64,000 bases of DNA from an uncultured Spirochaetaceae bacterium (GTDB taxonomy: Bacteria; Spirochaetota; Spirochaetia; Treponematales; Treponemataceae), in contig CACYWZ010000002.1 in assembly GCA_902778325.1 (NCBI GenBank), forward strand, positions 92,327-156,326. Direction: 5' to 3'. This document shows positions 41,570 to 50,609 of the stretch, piece after piece; position 1 is the stretch's first letter; the number at the start of each line of letters is the position of its first letter. The position numbers were made by a program, and so were the translations under genes. The notes beneath the pieces are model-generated. The model did not search any database. It was not told the DNA's origin and saw only the letters and a list, made by a program, of their open reading frames with translations.

Positions 41570-43177
41570 ATGAGCGAGCATAATTACAGAGATTTTTGGC
41601 AAGAAGCTGTGCGCCAAATCCGTGAAGAATACAAAGCAAAAGGTAAAGATTCAGACTTCCAATTTTGGTTCAATATGGAATATGTAGAAGATAATTACAA
41701 TACAATAACAGTTTCTGTTCCTTCTACATTTATGTGGAATCAAATGCAAAGTAAAGGCTATGTAAAAGCTGTAGCAGACAAGATTTGCTCTTTAACAGGA
41801 CAGAAAAATATAGAAATAACTAGTATCGTAAAATCTCAAGATTTAGGAGAAATAATCCACTCTTCAAAAAAAGAAGAGGCGCCTATTCAGGTAGATAATA
41901 ATTATCTAAAAAATACAGATAGGGATTATCCAAATGCAATTCCTATTTTTACTGCGCTAAAAGAAAATTTTAAAGAGCAAACATCAACTTACGAGGAATA
42001 TTCCGAAAAAAGACAAGAAAATACTCATACAGAAGTTTTTAATAAACCTATTCAAACTTCAGTCCCACAAGTAAAATCTGAATTATTTGTAAAACATCCT
42101 CAACTCAGAGAAGATTACACCTTTGAAAACTTTATACCAGGAGATAATAGCAACTTAGCATACAATGTTTGTTTGGATGCTGCAAAAAATCCTGGTAGAA
42201 AATGGAATCCAATTTTGATTTACGGTGGAGTAGGTCTTGGAAAAACACACTTAATGCAATCAATTGGCAACTATATATACAAAGAAAAAGGTTCTTCGAC
42301 AAAAATTTGTTGTGTTGCAGCTGAGAAATTTACAAATGAATTCATTGCTTCTCTCCATGATCAAACAGCCTCAAAATTCAAAAATAAATATCGAAAATTA
42401 GATGTTCTTCTAATAGACGATATCCACTTTTTACAGGACAAAGAAGGAACTCAAGAAGAACTTTTTCATACATTTAATGCACTTTTTGACAACCATTCTC
42501 AACTTGTTTTTACTTGTGACCGTCCTATTTCGGAATTAAAAAATATAACAGAACGTCTCAAATCCCGCTTTTCACTCGGAATGAATGTAGATATTCAAAT
42601 GCCAAACTACGAAACAAGACGCGCAATTCTTATACAAAAGCTCGCAAAAGCAGACTCAGATCCAAAGTTTTTAGCAAATTTACAAGCAGGAGTTGTACCA
42701 TCTGATTTAATACCAGATGATGTAATTGACTATATTGCAAAAAACGTTCAAACAAATGTAAGAGATCTTGAAGCTTCATTAACAAAAATGATTGGCTATG
42801 CGTGTCTTATACACGAAAAAATAACAGTGGAAATAGCACAACAACAACTTAGAGATGTATTTTCTTCACCTCTTTCAGGAACAATTACAATTGATATAAT
42901 CCAAAAAGTAGTTGCAGAACACTACAATATTTCTTTATCAGATATAAAAGGAAAAAAACGTGATAGAAAATATGTTATTCCTCGTCAAATAGCACTTTAT
43001 ATCGCAAGACAGCTCACAGAATATTCTTTAAAAGAGCTTGGAAATGAATTTGGAGGAAGAGACCATTCGACTGCAATGCATTCTCTTGAAAAAGTGGAGG
43101 ATGCACTTAAAATCGATAGTCAATTAGACAGTGTTATTCAACTTTTAATAAGAAATATTAAGGACTACAAGAAATGA
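41570..43177 (+). CDS. dnaA: Chromosomal replication initiator protein DnaA
   Basis: Initiator ATPase that binds DnaA boxes and opens oriC; 535 residues, longer than E. coli's 467 because domain II (about 95-180) is extended and polar. The AAA+ core has Walker A GGVGLGKT (219-226) and Walker B LLIDDIHFL. The C-terminal domain IV has GGRDHSTAMHS for DNA binding. The leaderless promoter suggests start-codon-first initiation. dnaN follows after a 251-bp DnaA-box-containing gap. Confidence 0.97.
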   Translation: MSEHNYRDFWQEAVRQIREEYKAKGKDSDFQFWFNMEYVEDNYNTITVSVPSTFMWNQMQSKGYVKAVADKICSLTGQKNIEITSIVKSQDLGEIIHSSKKEEAPIQVDNNYLKNTDRDYPNAIPIFTALKENFKEQTSTYEEYSEKRQENTHTEVFNKPIQTSVPQVKSELFVKHPQLREDYTFENFIPGDNSNLAYNVCLDAAKNPGRKWNPILIYGGVGLGKTHLMQSIGNYIYKEKGSSTKICCVAAEKFTNEFIASLHDQTASKFKNKYRKLDVLLIDDIHFLQDKEGTQEELFHTFNALFDNHSQLVFTCDRPISELKNITERLKSRFSLGMNVDIQMPNYETRRAILIQKLAKADSDPKFLANLQAGVVPSDLIPDDVIDYIAKNVQTNVRDLEASLTKMIGYACLIHEKITVEIAQQQLRDVFSSPLSGTITIDIIQKVVAEHYNISLSDIKGKKRDRKYVIPRQIALYIARQLTEYSLKELGNEFGGRDHSTAMHSLEKVEDALKIDSQLDSVIQLLIRNIKDYKK

Positions 43178-43193
43178 GATATACAGTATAAAA

Positions 43194-43303
43194 TGTGGAA
43201 AACTGGATAAAATCTTTTATAAATATTTGCTTTTAAAGTGGAAAAATAAATAAAATGTGTAAAAGTGGATAACATGTTGATGATTTTCATATCTTTATCC
43301 ACT
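43194..43303. other. DnaA-box cluster between dnaA and dnaN
   Basis: Boxes or near-boxes: TGTGGAAAA (43194), ACTGGATAA (43202), AGTGGAAAA (43237), TGTGTAAAA (43256), AGTGGATAA (43264) and, inverted, TTATCCACT (43295), followed by A/T-only DNA to 43425. This is a strong oriC or dnaA-autoregulation candidate. Confidence 0.65.
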
Positions 43304-43428
43304 TTTTAACTTTTTATTTTATAATAAAAAAGATTGTTTTTCCAGAAATTAACAGACCTTATTATTATTACTATTAAAATTTAAATTTTTAGTAAATTTA
43401 GCAAATTACTTTTGAAAAGGAGTTTCAA

Positions 43429-44556
43429 ATGAAATTTACATTCGATAGGGATGCAGTTGTAAAAGAACTTGCAATTGCACAAGAGATTATTGCTTCAAAA
43501 AATCATTCTTTAGTTATGTCAAATATAATGTTGACTGCAGAAAATAATAAACTAATAATGACAGCCACTGATTCTCTTATAAACTTTAAGACAACAGTCC
43601 CTGTTGATATAATAGAAGAAGGTACTGTTATAGTTTTCTGTGCAAAATTTCTAGAAATCCTCTCATCATTACCAAATGGATGTGGAGAGATTGAGTTTAT
43701 CGAACAAAAAAATGCAGATGGCTCTACACAGTCAGTAATAATAAGACCTATTGCAAAACGTGTAAAATTTGAGTTGTCATCACTCTCTGCTGAAAAATTC
43801 CCTGAAACAAAATTTGAATCTGAAAGTCCATTTTTTGAAATAGAATCAAAAAAACTTAAAACAATGATACAGCAAACAATATTTGCTATCAGTAATGATG
43901 ATAAAAGAAGATTTTTGAGTGGCGTTTATTTCTCAAAAAATGAAGGAAATTTTATTCTTGTCGCAACAGATGCAAAAAGACTTTCTCTTGCAAAATGTGA
44001 AATAACAACAGATATTCCTGATTTTCCTTCAGCAATAGTACCTACAAAAATTTTAGGAATTATTCAAAAACATGCTCCTTTGGAAGGAATGATTTCTATG
44101 TCTATAACACAAGATACTATTTTCTTTAAATTTGGTAGCTATGAATTTTCATCTCTACTTATCAGCGGAAAATTCCCTGCATATCAACGAGTAATTCCTG
44201 AAAATCAATCTCATACTCTTAAATTGAAAAAAACTGATTTGATAGATGCTATTAGGCGTATGACAATTATGACAGATCAGAAAGCAGAACGTATTTATCT
44301 TGATATTCAACCAGGAATGATGAAAGTTCTTTCTTCTCAAACTGATGAGGGGCAGTCAGAAGAGGAAATTCCTTGTCAATATGCAGATGAAGCTATCACT
44401 ATTGCTGTAAATTATAAATACCTTGATAATCCTCTTCGAGTTATGACAAGTGAAGATGCGGCTATTGAATTTAGTCAAGAAATGAGTGCTATAACACTAC
44501 GTCCAGATCCTGCAGAAGATTATTTTCATATCATAATGCCAATGCAAAAGGAATAA
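43429..44556 (+). CDS. dnaN: DNA polymerase III beta sliding clamp
   Basis: Ring-shaped processivity clamp; 375 residues in three repeated clamp folds. MKFTFDRDAVVKELAIAQEIIASKNH opens domain I. IFAISNDDKRRFLSGVYF and FILVATDAKRLSLA are the domain II hallmarks. The C-terminus ends HIIMPMQKE, close to the usual P-M-R/K motif. AAAGGAG precedes ATG 43429. recF follows by 10 nt. Confidence 0.96.
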   Translation: MKFTFDRDAVVKELAIAQEIIASKNHSLVMSNIMLTAENNKLIMTATDSLINFKTTVPVDIIEEGTVIVFCAKFLEILSSLPNGCGEIEFIEQKNADGSTQSVIIRPIAKRVKFELSSLSAEKFPETKFESESPFFEIESKKLKTMIQQTIFAISNDDKRRFLSGVYFSKNEGNFILVATDAKRLSLAKCEITTDIPDFPSAIVPTKILGIIQKHAPLEGMISMSITQDTIFFKFGSYEFSSLLISGKFPAYQRVIPENQSHTLKLKKTDLIDAIRRMTIMTDQKAERIYLDIQPGMMKVLSSQTDEGQSEEEIPCQYADEAITIAVNYKYLDNPLRVMTSEDAAIEFSQEMSAITLRPDPAEDYFHIIMPMQKE

Positions 44557-44566
44557 ATTTATCTTT

Positions 44567-45667
44567 ATGCCGTTTTTATCGCTTACTCTTTATAACTTCA
44601 GGAATCTCGCAAATGAAACAATTGATTTGTTTGCAAAAGAAGTGTTTTTTGTAGGCGAAAACGGACAGGGAAAAAGCAATCTGCTTGAAGCTTTATATTA
44701 CTCTGCTTATGCATCTTCTTTTAGAACTAGAATTGAGCATGAAGTCATAAGAAATGGCGAAAATGAAATGAGTTTGAATGCTCTTTTTAAAAGTGATATT
44801 TCAACCGATAGTGTAAGCGTAAAGTATGAAAATGGTCGAAAAAGGATTGAAAAAAATAGAAAGCGTGTTAACGACAGAAAAGATTTGATAAATACGATTC
44901 CATGTGTGCTTTTTAGCCACGGAGATATTGAGTTTGCTTCAGGAGAGCCTGAACGTCGTCGTTTTTTTATTGACCAAAGTCTTAGCATGTACGATATAGT
45001 ACATCTTGAAGCGCTTAGACGATACAGATATGTCTTAAAAAGTCGGAATACATGTATTAGAGAGCGAAATTTAGAAATGCTTTCAAGCTATGATACGCAA
45101 CTTTCTCACTACGGACTTGAAGTTGAAAAGAAAAGACGCGACGCTATTTTCAGATTTAATCAGATTTTTGGAAAGTTATTTGAACAAATTTCTGGAATTG
45201 AAGACTTAGTTATAAGTTATGAACCTGCTTGGAAAAAAAAGACTGAAACAGGCTTTGATTTTCCAAACGAAGAAGAAATAATATCTCATTTAGAAAGTCG
45301 TCGTGATATAGATTTGAAAGTTGGAACGACACTATCTGGCCCTCATCGTGATAGAATCCGATTTCTTAAAAACGGAATTCCGTTTATACCTCAAGCATCA
45401 ACAGGGCAGCGTCGCCTTGTTAGTTTGATTTTGAGAGTTGCGCAAGGTGTATTTTATACTCAAATAACAGGAAAAAAACCTGTGTTTTTAATGGATGATG
45501 TTATGCTTGAACTTGACCCTCTAAAAAGAGAAAAGTTTACTTCTCTTCTTCCTGAGTATGACCAATTATTTTGTACTTTTTTACCTGGAGAACCTTTTGA
45601 AAAATATATTCGAAGTTCGACAAAGGTTTATCAAATCGAAAAAGGCTTTTGGAAAGAAAAGTCTTAA
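44567..45667 (+). CDS. recF: DNA replication and repair protein RecF
   Basis: SMC-like ATPase that loads RecA at gaps; 366 residues. Walker A is VGENGQGKSNLLEAL (near residue 27), followed by the RecF region ERRRFFIDQSLS. The signature ASTGQRRLVSLILRVAQ and Walker B VFLMDDVMLELD are in the C-terminal half. It starts 10 nt after dnaN without a strong ribosome site, implying coupled expression in the dnaA-dnaN-recF order usual for origins. Confidence 0.95.
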   Translation: MPFLSLTLYNFRNLANETIDLFAKEVFFVGENGQGKSNLLEALYYSAYASSFRTRIEHEVIRNGENEMSLNALFKSDISTDSVSVKYENGRKRIEKNRKRVNDRKDLINTIPCVLFSHGDIEFASGEPERRRFFIDQSLSMYDIVHLEALRRYRYVLKSRNTCIRERNLEMLSSYDTQLSHYGLEVEKKRRDAIFRFNQIFGKLFEQISGIEDLVISYEPAWKKKTETGFDFPNEEEIISHLESRRDIDLKVGTTLSGPHRDRIRFLKNGIPFIPQASTGQRRLVSLILRVAQGVFYTQITGKKPVFLMDDVMLELDPLKREKFTSLLPEYDQLFCTFLPGEPFEKYIRSSTKVYQIEKGFWKEKS

Positions 45668-45709
45668 TGAAATACAAAGAAAAGTTTTAGCAGATTTTTT
45701 GGAGATTGA

Positions 45710-46348
45710 ATGAAACGAAATATAGCAGAGCCTGCTGATTTTTCAAAACTTGTAAACAGTGTTTTTGACAGTATAAAAATAGTTGATGCAGAACACAGTG
45801 TAAGAGTCCTGACTCTTTGGCAAGAAGTTACAGAAACCCTTTATGGACGAGGAAGTTTTTTAAGCTCTCATTCTAGAATAATTGAGATGAACAACGGGAC
45901 ACTTCTTGTGGAAGCCGACCACTCAGGATGTATAACACTTTTGCAGATGTACAAACGAACGATTATAAAAGCGCTTAGAAAAAGAGCTCCTGAACTTGAA
46001 ATAAAGAATATGGTTTACAGATTGAAAGGTTCTGATGCCACTCTTTTTAAGTCTCAGAAAGTTTCACCTCCTGTTGAAGCTATTATTGCAGAAATAAAAC
46101 GAAGACAAGAAGCTGAAGATGCTGCTCTTGAAATTGTGAATAAAAAAGATAAGATGCCAAAAAATTTTGAAGAAATGATAGCTCTTCCGGAGTTCCAAAA
46201 AAAAATGGAACAAGAAGAGGCTGTCCTTGAAAAATTTAGGCGAAATGAAGAAAAATCAAAAAATCAAAAGGGTTATTTACCACCTGACCTTATTTCTAAA
46301 TTTAAAGAATTGGAATGCACTGTGTTGACCAATTCAAAAAATAAATGA
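45710..46348 (+). CDS. DUF721 / DciA-like protein
   Basis: A 212-residue protein whose N-terminal 110 residues have the DUF721 fold (LWQEVTETLYGRGSFLSSHSRIIEMNNGTLLVEADHSGCITLLQMYKRTIIKALRKRAP). DciA-type members help load the replicative helicase DnaB. The location after recF in origin clusters is typical. The C-terminal 100 residues are charged and probably flexible. TTGGAGA precedes ATG 45710. Confidence 0.82.
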   Translation: MKRNIAEPADFSKLVNSVFDSIKIVDAEHSVRVLTLWQEVTETLYGRGSFLSSHSRIIEMNNGTLLVEADHSGCITLLQMYKRTIIKALRKRAPELEIKNMVYRLKGSDATLFKSQKVSPPVEAIIAEIKRRQEAEDAALEIVNKKDKMPKNFEEMIALPEFQKKMEQEEAVLEKFRRNEEKSKNQKGYLPPDLISKFKELECTVLTNSKNK

Positions 46349-46354
46349 TATAGT
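46325..46354 (+). promoter_or_regulatory. Promoter of rpmH-rnpA
   Basis: TTGACC (46325-46330) and TATAGT (46349-46354) with an 18-bp spacer, overlapping the end of the DUF721 gene. Confidence 0.6.
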
Positions 46355-46400
46355 GAAACACTATTTCTTGAGATACTTTAATTTATAAGGAGCATATTTT

Positions 46401-46556
46401 ATGTTACGAACATATCAGCCTAGCAAAGTTAAGCGCAACAGAAAGTTTGGTTTCCGTGCACGTATGGCAACTCGCGGAGGTCGTGCAGTTCTTTCTCGCC
46501 GCCGTGCAAAGGGAAGAGCAAAGCTCACTATTTCTGACGAAAAGAAACCTTACTGA
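46401..46556 (+). CDS. rpmH: 50S ribosomal protein L34
   Basis: A 51-residue basic ribosomal protein: [38 protein letters not shown], then [13 protein letters not shown], the canonical L34 sequence with a short C-terminal tail. AAGGAGC precedes ATG 46401. It is directly followed by rnpA (4-13 nt gap depending on start), the universal rpmH-rnpA pairing. Confidence 0.97.
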   Translation: MLRTYQPSKVKRNRKFGFRARMATRGGRAVLSRRRAKGRAKLTISDEKKPY

Positions 46557-46568
46557 TTTTTGACGGGC

Positions 46569-46931
46569 ATGAAAACAGGCTTGTCAACTTCGGAGCGTTT
46601 TACTCGTGAAGAGCGAATAAAACGCTCCGTGGATATACAGAATCTGTTTAAGTGCGGAAAACGGGTAAGCATACAAGGAGCAAAACTCTTTTATGCAGAG
46701 AATCATCTTGGATTCAACCGGATTGGATTTCCTCTTCCGCGAAAATACGGTACTGCTGTAGAGCGTAATTGCTCGAAACGCTTTAGCCGTGAAATTTACC
46801 GCAGTTTTAAAACACACCTGAACACTGGATATGATATGCTGCTGCTTATTTATCCTGGTAATGATTCGTTCCATTCGCGGTGTGTCCAGTTTCGTGTCTT
46901 ATGCATGAAAGCAGGATTGCTCAAAGAATGA
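46569..46931 (+). CDS. rnpA: Ribonuclease P protein component
   Basis: Protein cofactor of RNase P for 5' maturation of tRNAs; 120 residues. RNR-type motif [29 protein letters not shown], with the family's usual RN-xx-KR-xx-RE arrangement. ATG 46569 is chosen; TTG 46560 is an alternative three codons earlier. Ribosome-binding signal is weak, consistent with coupling to rpmH. yidD begins inside its stop codon (ATGA overlap). Confidence 0.92.
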   Translation: MKTGLSTSERFTREERIKRSVDIQNLFKCGKRVSIQGAKLFYAENHLGFNRIGFPLPRKYGTAVERNCSKRFSREIYRSFKTHLNTGYDMLLLIYPGNDSFHSRCVQFRVLCMKAGLLKE

Positions 46932-47170
46932 AGCGGATTTTTAAATCCCTATACCGATTGCTTAGTGATTTCCTCTGTATACTTATTCGTTTTTATCAAA
47001 AATTTATTTCTCCGTTGAAGCCTCCTGTTTGCAGATTTACTCCGACATGTTCGGAATATGCACTTGAGGCTATAAAAAAATATGGCCCATTAAAAGGGCT
47101 TTTTATGGCAATCTGGAGGGTTTTACGCTGTAATCCGTTTTCTAAAGGAGGCTTTGACCCAGTTCCTTGA
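46928..47170 (+). CDS. yidD: Membrane protein insertion efficiency factor YidD
   Basis: An 80-residue membrane-associated protein. The family core is [37 protein letters not shown] and ends [14 protein letters not shown], a textbook YidD C-terminus with Cys residues. It helps YidC-dependent insertion. ATG 46928 overlaps the rnpA stop (ATGA). yidC starts 29 nt after its stop. Confidence 0.95.
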   Translation: MKRIFKSLYRLLSDFLCILIRFYQKFISPLKPPVCRFTPTCSEYALEAIKKYGPLKGLFMAIWRVLRCNPFSKGGFDPVP

Positions 47171-47198
47171 TTGTCTTAAAGTTAACGAGGCATTTTTT

Positions 47199-48992
47199 AT
47201 GGATAAAAACACTGTCTGGGCAATAGGTCTATCCACAGTCGTAATTGTGGGTTCTCTGTTCATTCAAACAAAATTCTTCCCACCACAACAGCAAGTTCAA
47301 AATTTAGAAACAACTGAAGAACCTGTTTCTTCTAGCGAAGAAGTATCAACTTCTAAAAATGTGCAAGTATCAACAATCAATTCTGCAATACCTGAAAAGG
47401 CTGAAGAGTTTGTAATTGAAACAAATAAAGCCAGAATTACATTTACAAATGTTGGTGGCGATATTATCGGTTATGAGCTTCTTGGCGAAAAAGAAAAAGA
47501 TATAGACCGTCCATTTGACAATAATGGAAAAGAAGATTATCGCGGTGTTGAAATGGCAGACAGCATATCCGAAAAAAACAGAGCATTTGCTTTGTCTTTT
47601 GGTGGATATTCAGAACCTATTATAAATGATTTGTTTACTGCAAAAAGAATAGACGATTACACAATTGGCTTTTTCCGTACTTTTAGCGCGCTTGACGAAA
47701 GTGGAAATACAAGAGAGTTTACGCTTGCAAAAACATACTCTTTTATCCCTGATGAATATATGTTCAAATTAGAAGTCAATGTTTATGGTGCTGATGGAAA
47801 AGAAGCAAACCTTAATGTTGACGGTATTGGATATACTCTTAGAACATCTCCTCAAATTGGTCCACATTTTGATCCAAAACAAAATCGATATGAGTATCGC
47901 AGGTTTATGGCGTATACAAACGGAAAGAGAAAAGATTCAAACCTTGGAAATAATCAGACCCGCGAATTCGAGAAAGCATTTTCATGGACTGGTATTGCAG
48001 GAAAGTATTTTGAAATTTTGGCGATTCCATCAAGCCTTGATACAGTAGAGTCTCTTCATTATTCAACTTTGGTTGAATCAGGATATGCAAACTCTCAGAT
48101 TCTTTTGTCAAGAAAATCCGTTTCTTCTAATACAACAGATACTTATTATATCTATGCAGGTCCGAGAGATGAAAAGAACCTTGTAAAATATAATGCGTCA
48201 GAAAATAACGGCTGGAAACTTTCAGGACTCCGCCTTAATGACAGCTCTGCTTCAAGTTGGCTTGCTTGGATTGAAATCATTCTCAAAAAAGTGCTTGAGC
48301 TCATCAACAAAGTTGTGAAAAACTGGGGTGTCTCAATCATTATAATGACAATCATTATCAAAGCCGCTATGTTCCCGCTTTCAAGCAAGAGCTCTCTTTC
48401 AACCCTCAAGATGCAGGAACTTCAGCCTAAAATGCAGGCTTTGCAGAAGAAATACGAAGGCAACCAGCAGAAACTTCAGGAAGAGATGGCAAAACTTTAT
48501 AAAGAGTCTGGCTATAATCCTGCAAGCGGATGCGCTCCGATGATTTTGCAGATGATTATCATCTTGGCGCTTTATCAGCTCTTTAATAATTACTTTGAGT
48601 TCCGAGGCGCTGTATTCATCCCTGGCTGGATTTCTGACCTTTCTCTTGGTGATAGCGTTTTGCAATTCAAGAACACAGTTCCTCTTCTTGGCTGGAATCA
48701 CTTGCGCATTTTGCCTTTTGTCTATGTTATTACGCAGATTGTTTCTAGCTTCATTATGCAGAAAACAACACCACAGGCGCAGAGTTCTCAGCAGCAACAG
48801 CAGATGAAGATGATGATGTACGGATTGCCGGCAATCTTCTTCTTCATGTTCTATGATGCACCTTCAGGACTTCTCATTTATTGGACTGTAAGCAACGTAT
48901 TCCAGATGATTCAGCAGATAATCATCAACCGTATGCTTGCACAGAAAAAGGCTGAGATGAAGTTGGTCAAATCTGCGACGAAAAAAAGATAA
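47199..48992 (+). CDS. yidC: Membrane protein insertase YidC
   Basis: Inserts and folds inner-membrane proteins; 597 residues, the long Gram-negative-type YidC. The first transmembrane helix (about 5-22) is followed by a large periplasmic beta domain (about 70-340). The conserved five-helix core is NWGVSIIIMTIIIKAAMFPLSSKSS, KMQELQPKMQALQKKY, GCAPMILQMIIILALYQLF and FMFYDAPSGLLIYWTVSN. ACGAGG precedes ATG 47199. An upstream frame from 47154 overlaps yidD and is not used. Confidence 0.96.
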   Translation: MDKNTVWAIGLSTVVIVGSLFIQTKFFPPQQQVQNLETTEEPVSSSEEVSTSKNVQVSTINSAIPEKAEEFVIETNKARITFTNVGGDIIGYELLGEKEKDIDRPFDNNGKEDYRGVEMADSISEKNRAFALSFGGYSEPIINDLFTAKRIDDYTIGFFRTFSALDESGNTREFTLAKTYSFIPDEYMFKLEVNVYGADGKEANLNVDGIGYTLRTSPQIGPHFDPKQNRYEYRRFMAYTNGKRKDSNLGNNQTREFEKAFSWTGIAGKYFEILAIPSSLDTVESLHYSTLVESGYANSQILLSRKSVSSNTTDTYYIYAGPRDEKNLVKYNASENNGWKLSGLRLNDSSASSWLAWIEIILKKVLELINKVVKNWGVSIIIMTIIIKAAMFPLSSKSSLSTLKMQELQPKMQALQKKYEGNQQKLQEEMAKLYKESGYNPASGCAPMILQMIIILALYQLFNNYFEFRGAVFIPGWISDLSLGDSVLQFKNTVPLLGWNHLRILPFVYVITQIVSSFIMQKTTPQAQSSQQQQQMKMMMYGLPAIFFFMFYDAPSGLLIYWTVSNVFQMIQQIIINRMLAQKKAEMKLVKSATKKR

Positions 48993-49009
48993 TTATTAAG
49001 GAGATATAG

Positions 49010-49726
49010 ATGGTCAAAGAATACGAAGCAAAGACCGAAAAAGAAGCCATTGAGTTGGCTGCTAGTGATTTGGGACTGGAAAGAGACCAGTTCGACGTTG
49101 AAATCCTCGAAACACAGAAAAGTTCTCTTTTCAAAAAAGGTTTCGTAAAAATCCGCATTCACACATTGGAGTCAACTTCTGATGCTGTAAACGATGAGGA
49201 GCGAGATTCTGTACATTTCGCTTCTGCAAGAAACAATTCTGTTGTTGCAGACCCGCTTCCTGCTGACGAATTCGAGAAGAAGCTCCTCGAATTCGTGAAC
49301 ACTGTAATTGAAAAAATGGGTTATGACATCAAAACAGAAGTTATGTTCCGCGAAGAGCACAAGATTGGCATCAAACTTGATTCTGAAAACTCGTCAATCC
49401 TTATCGGACGCAAGGGAAAGAACCTCGATGCATTGCAGCTTTTGGCAAACGTTTACGCAGGCCGACTTGGAAGAGAAGACATCAGAGTTATCCTTGATAC
49501 CGAAAATTATCGAATTCGCCGTGAGGAATCTCTTGTTCGTCTTGCTTATGCGTGCGCGGACAAAGTTCGCTCTTCCCGCTCATCAGTGCTTCTTGAGCCG
49601 ATGAACCCGTTTGAGCGCCGCTTGATTCACACAACATTGAACGATGTTGCTGATGTTGAGACAAAGAGCGAAGGTGACGGACTTTACAAACAAGTTCGCG
49701 TTATTTACAAAGGTGTTCGCCGCTAA
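49010..49726 (+). CDS. jag: Jag/KhpB RNA-binding protein
   Basis: A 238-residue RNA-binding protein. The Jag N-terminal domain (1-50, VKEYEAKTEKEAIELAASDLGLERDQFDVEILE type) leads to a linker. A KH domain (about 90-170, SSILIGRKGKNLDALQLLANV) and an R3H domain (about 175-238, EPMNPFERRLIHTTLNDV) follow. It lies in the rpmH-rnpA-yidD-yidC-jag order conserved across bacteria; AAGGAGA precedes ATG 49010. Probable role in post-transcriptional control linked to envelope growth. Confidence 0.94.
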   Translation: MVKEYEAKTEKEAIELAASDLGLERDQFDVEILETQKSSLFKKGFVKIRIHTLESTSDAVNDEERDSVHFASARNNSVVADPLPADEFEKKLLEFVNTVIEKMGYDIKTEVMFREEHKIGIKLDSENSSILIGRKGKNLDALQLLANVYAGRLGREDIRVILDTENYRIRREESLVRLAYACADKVRSSRSSVLLEPMNPFERRLIHTTLNDVADVETKSEGDGLYKQVRVIYKGVRR

Positions 49727-49750
49727 GAAAACGGAAAAAGTGAGGGCGGA

Positions 49751-50551
49751 ATGACAAAAAAGATATTTGCGCTTTTGACGCTGATTTTTCTATCTGTCTC
49801 GATTTTTGCACAACCTTACAAAAAAGAAGACATTGTTCCAGCCTCTCTTTTGAAAGAACTTGAAGGCAAAGAGTTTATCAGAAGGTCGAGCTACAAAGCT
49901 CATGATGTCAAATTTGAGCTCGCGCCTTCGACACCTCTTGCCAAACTTTCAACAACACAATGGACAGACGCCGAAGAGCCTGCTTTTGTTGTTGAAAGCC
50001 TTTACGTCATAAAAAAAGTGCGTCTTTCTGCAAACAGCAAGCTGAAAGGCAGAGCTGGAGATGATATTTCCATAAGCGCGGCATCTCGAATTTGCCGTTC
50101 GGTTTCAAAAATGGAAGGAATGAAATATTATTCATCTTCAAGCAAAAAGCAGAAAACTCTCTACAAAAACATGTACATGATAAAATCTGCAACAGACGAA
50201 ACTCGCGTTCCTGACCCGATTTATGGCGATGCTGACGGACTAGTGGCGTATTGCCTTATGGACGACAACAGCTTCGGGCGATGCAATTATCGCCTTAACT
50301 ATCGCCAGAGCGAGAACGAAGTGTTCACGAGTTTTACGAATGTGCAGTGGATTAGTTATGCGTTTTTGAAGGCTGTAGCGCCAGAAAATCTGAAAATCTC
50401 GCTCGTGATTATCGATTGCGGTGATGAGTTTTTGATTTATATGCCGCTTCAGGCAAAATTTCCTGCTCTTGGCGTCTTTGAAAAACATTTGAACCAGTCT
50501 TTCACATCGCGCCTTGAAGCGATTTGCAATTGGTTCATAATGCAATTTTAA
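49751..50551 (+). CDS. Hypothetical secreted protein
   Basis: A 266-residue exported protein with signal peptide about 1-20 (ending IFAQ). The mature part has KGRAGDDISISAASRICRSVSKMEGMKYYSSSSKKQK and a beta-rich second half with ISLVIIDCGDEFLIYMPLQAKFPAL. No family is recognised with confidence; proteins of this kind seem typical of treponemes. GTGAGGGCGG precedes ATG 49751, 24 nt after jag, so it may be co-transcribed. Confidence 0.75.
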   Translation: MTKKIFALLTLIFLSVSIFAQPYKKEDIVPASLLKELEGKEFIRRSSYKAHDVKFELAPSTPLAKLSTTQWTDAEEPAFVVESLYVIKKVRLSANSKLKGRAGDDISISAASRICRSVSKMEGMKYYSSSSKKQKTLYKNMYMIKSATDETRVPDPIYGDADGLVAYCLMDDNSFGRCNYRLNYRQSENEVFTSFTNVQWISYAFLKAVAPENLKISLVIIDCGDEFLIYMPLQAKFPALGVFEKHLNQSFTSRLEAICNWFIMQF

Positions 50552-50609
50552 CAGCCAAAGGCTGTTTTGAATGGCAAATTCGATAAGCAAATTCGAGGTT
50601 AGTAAGATT

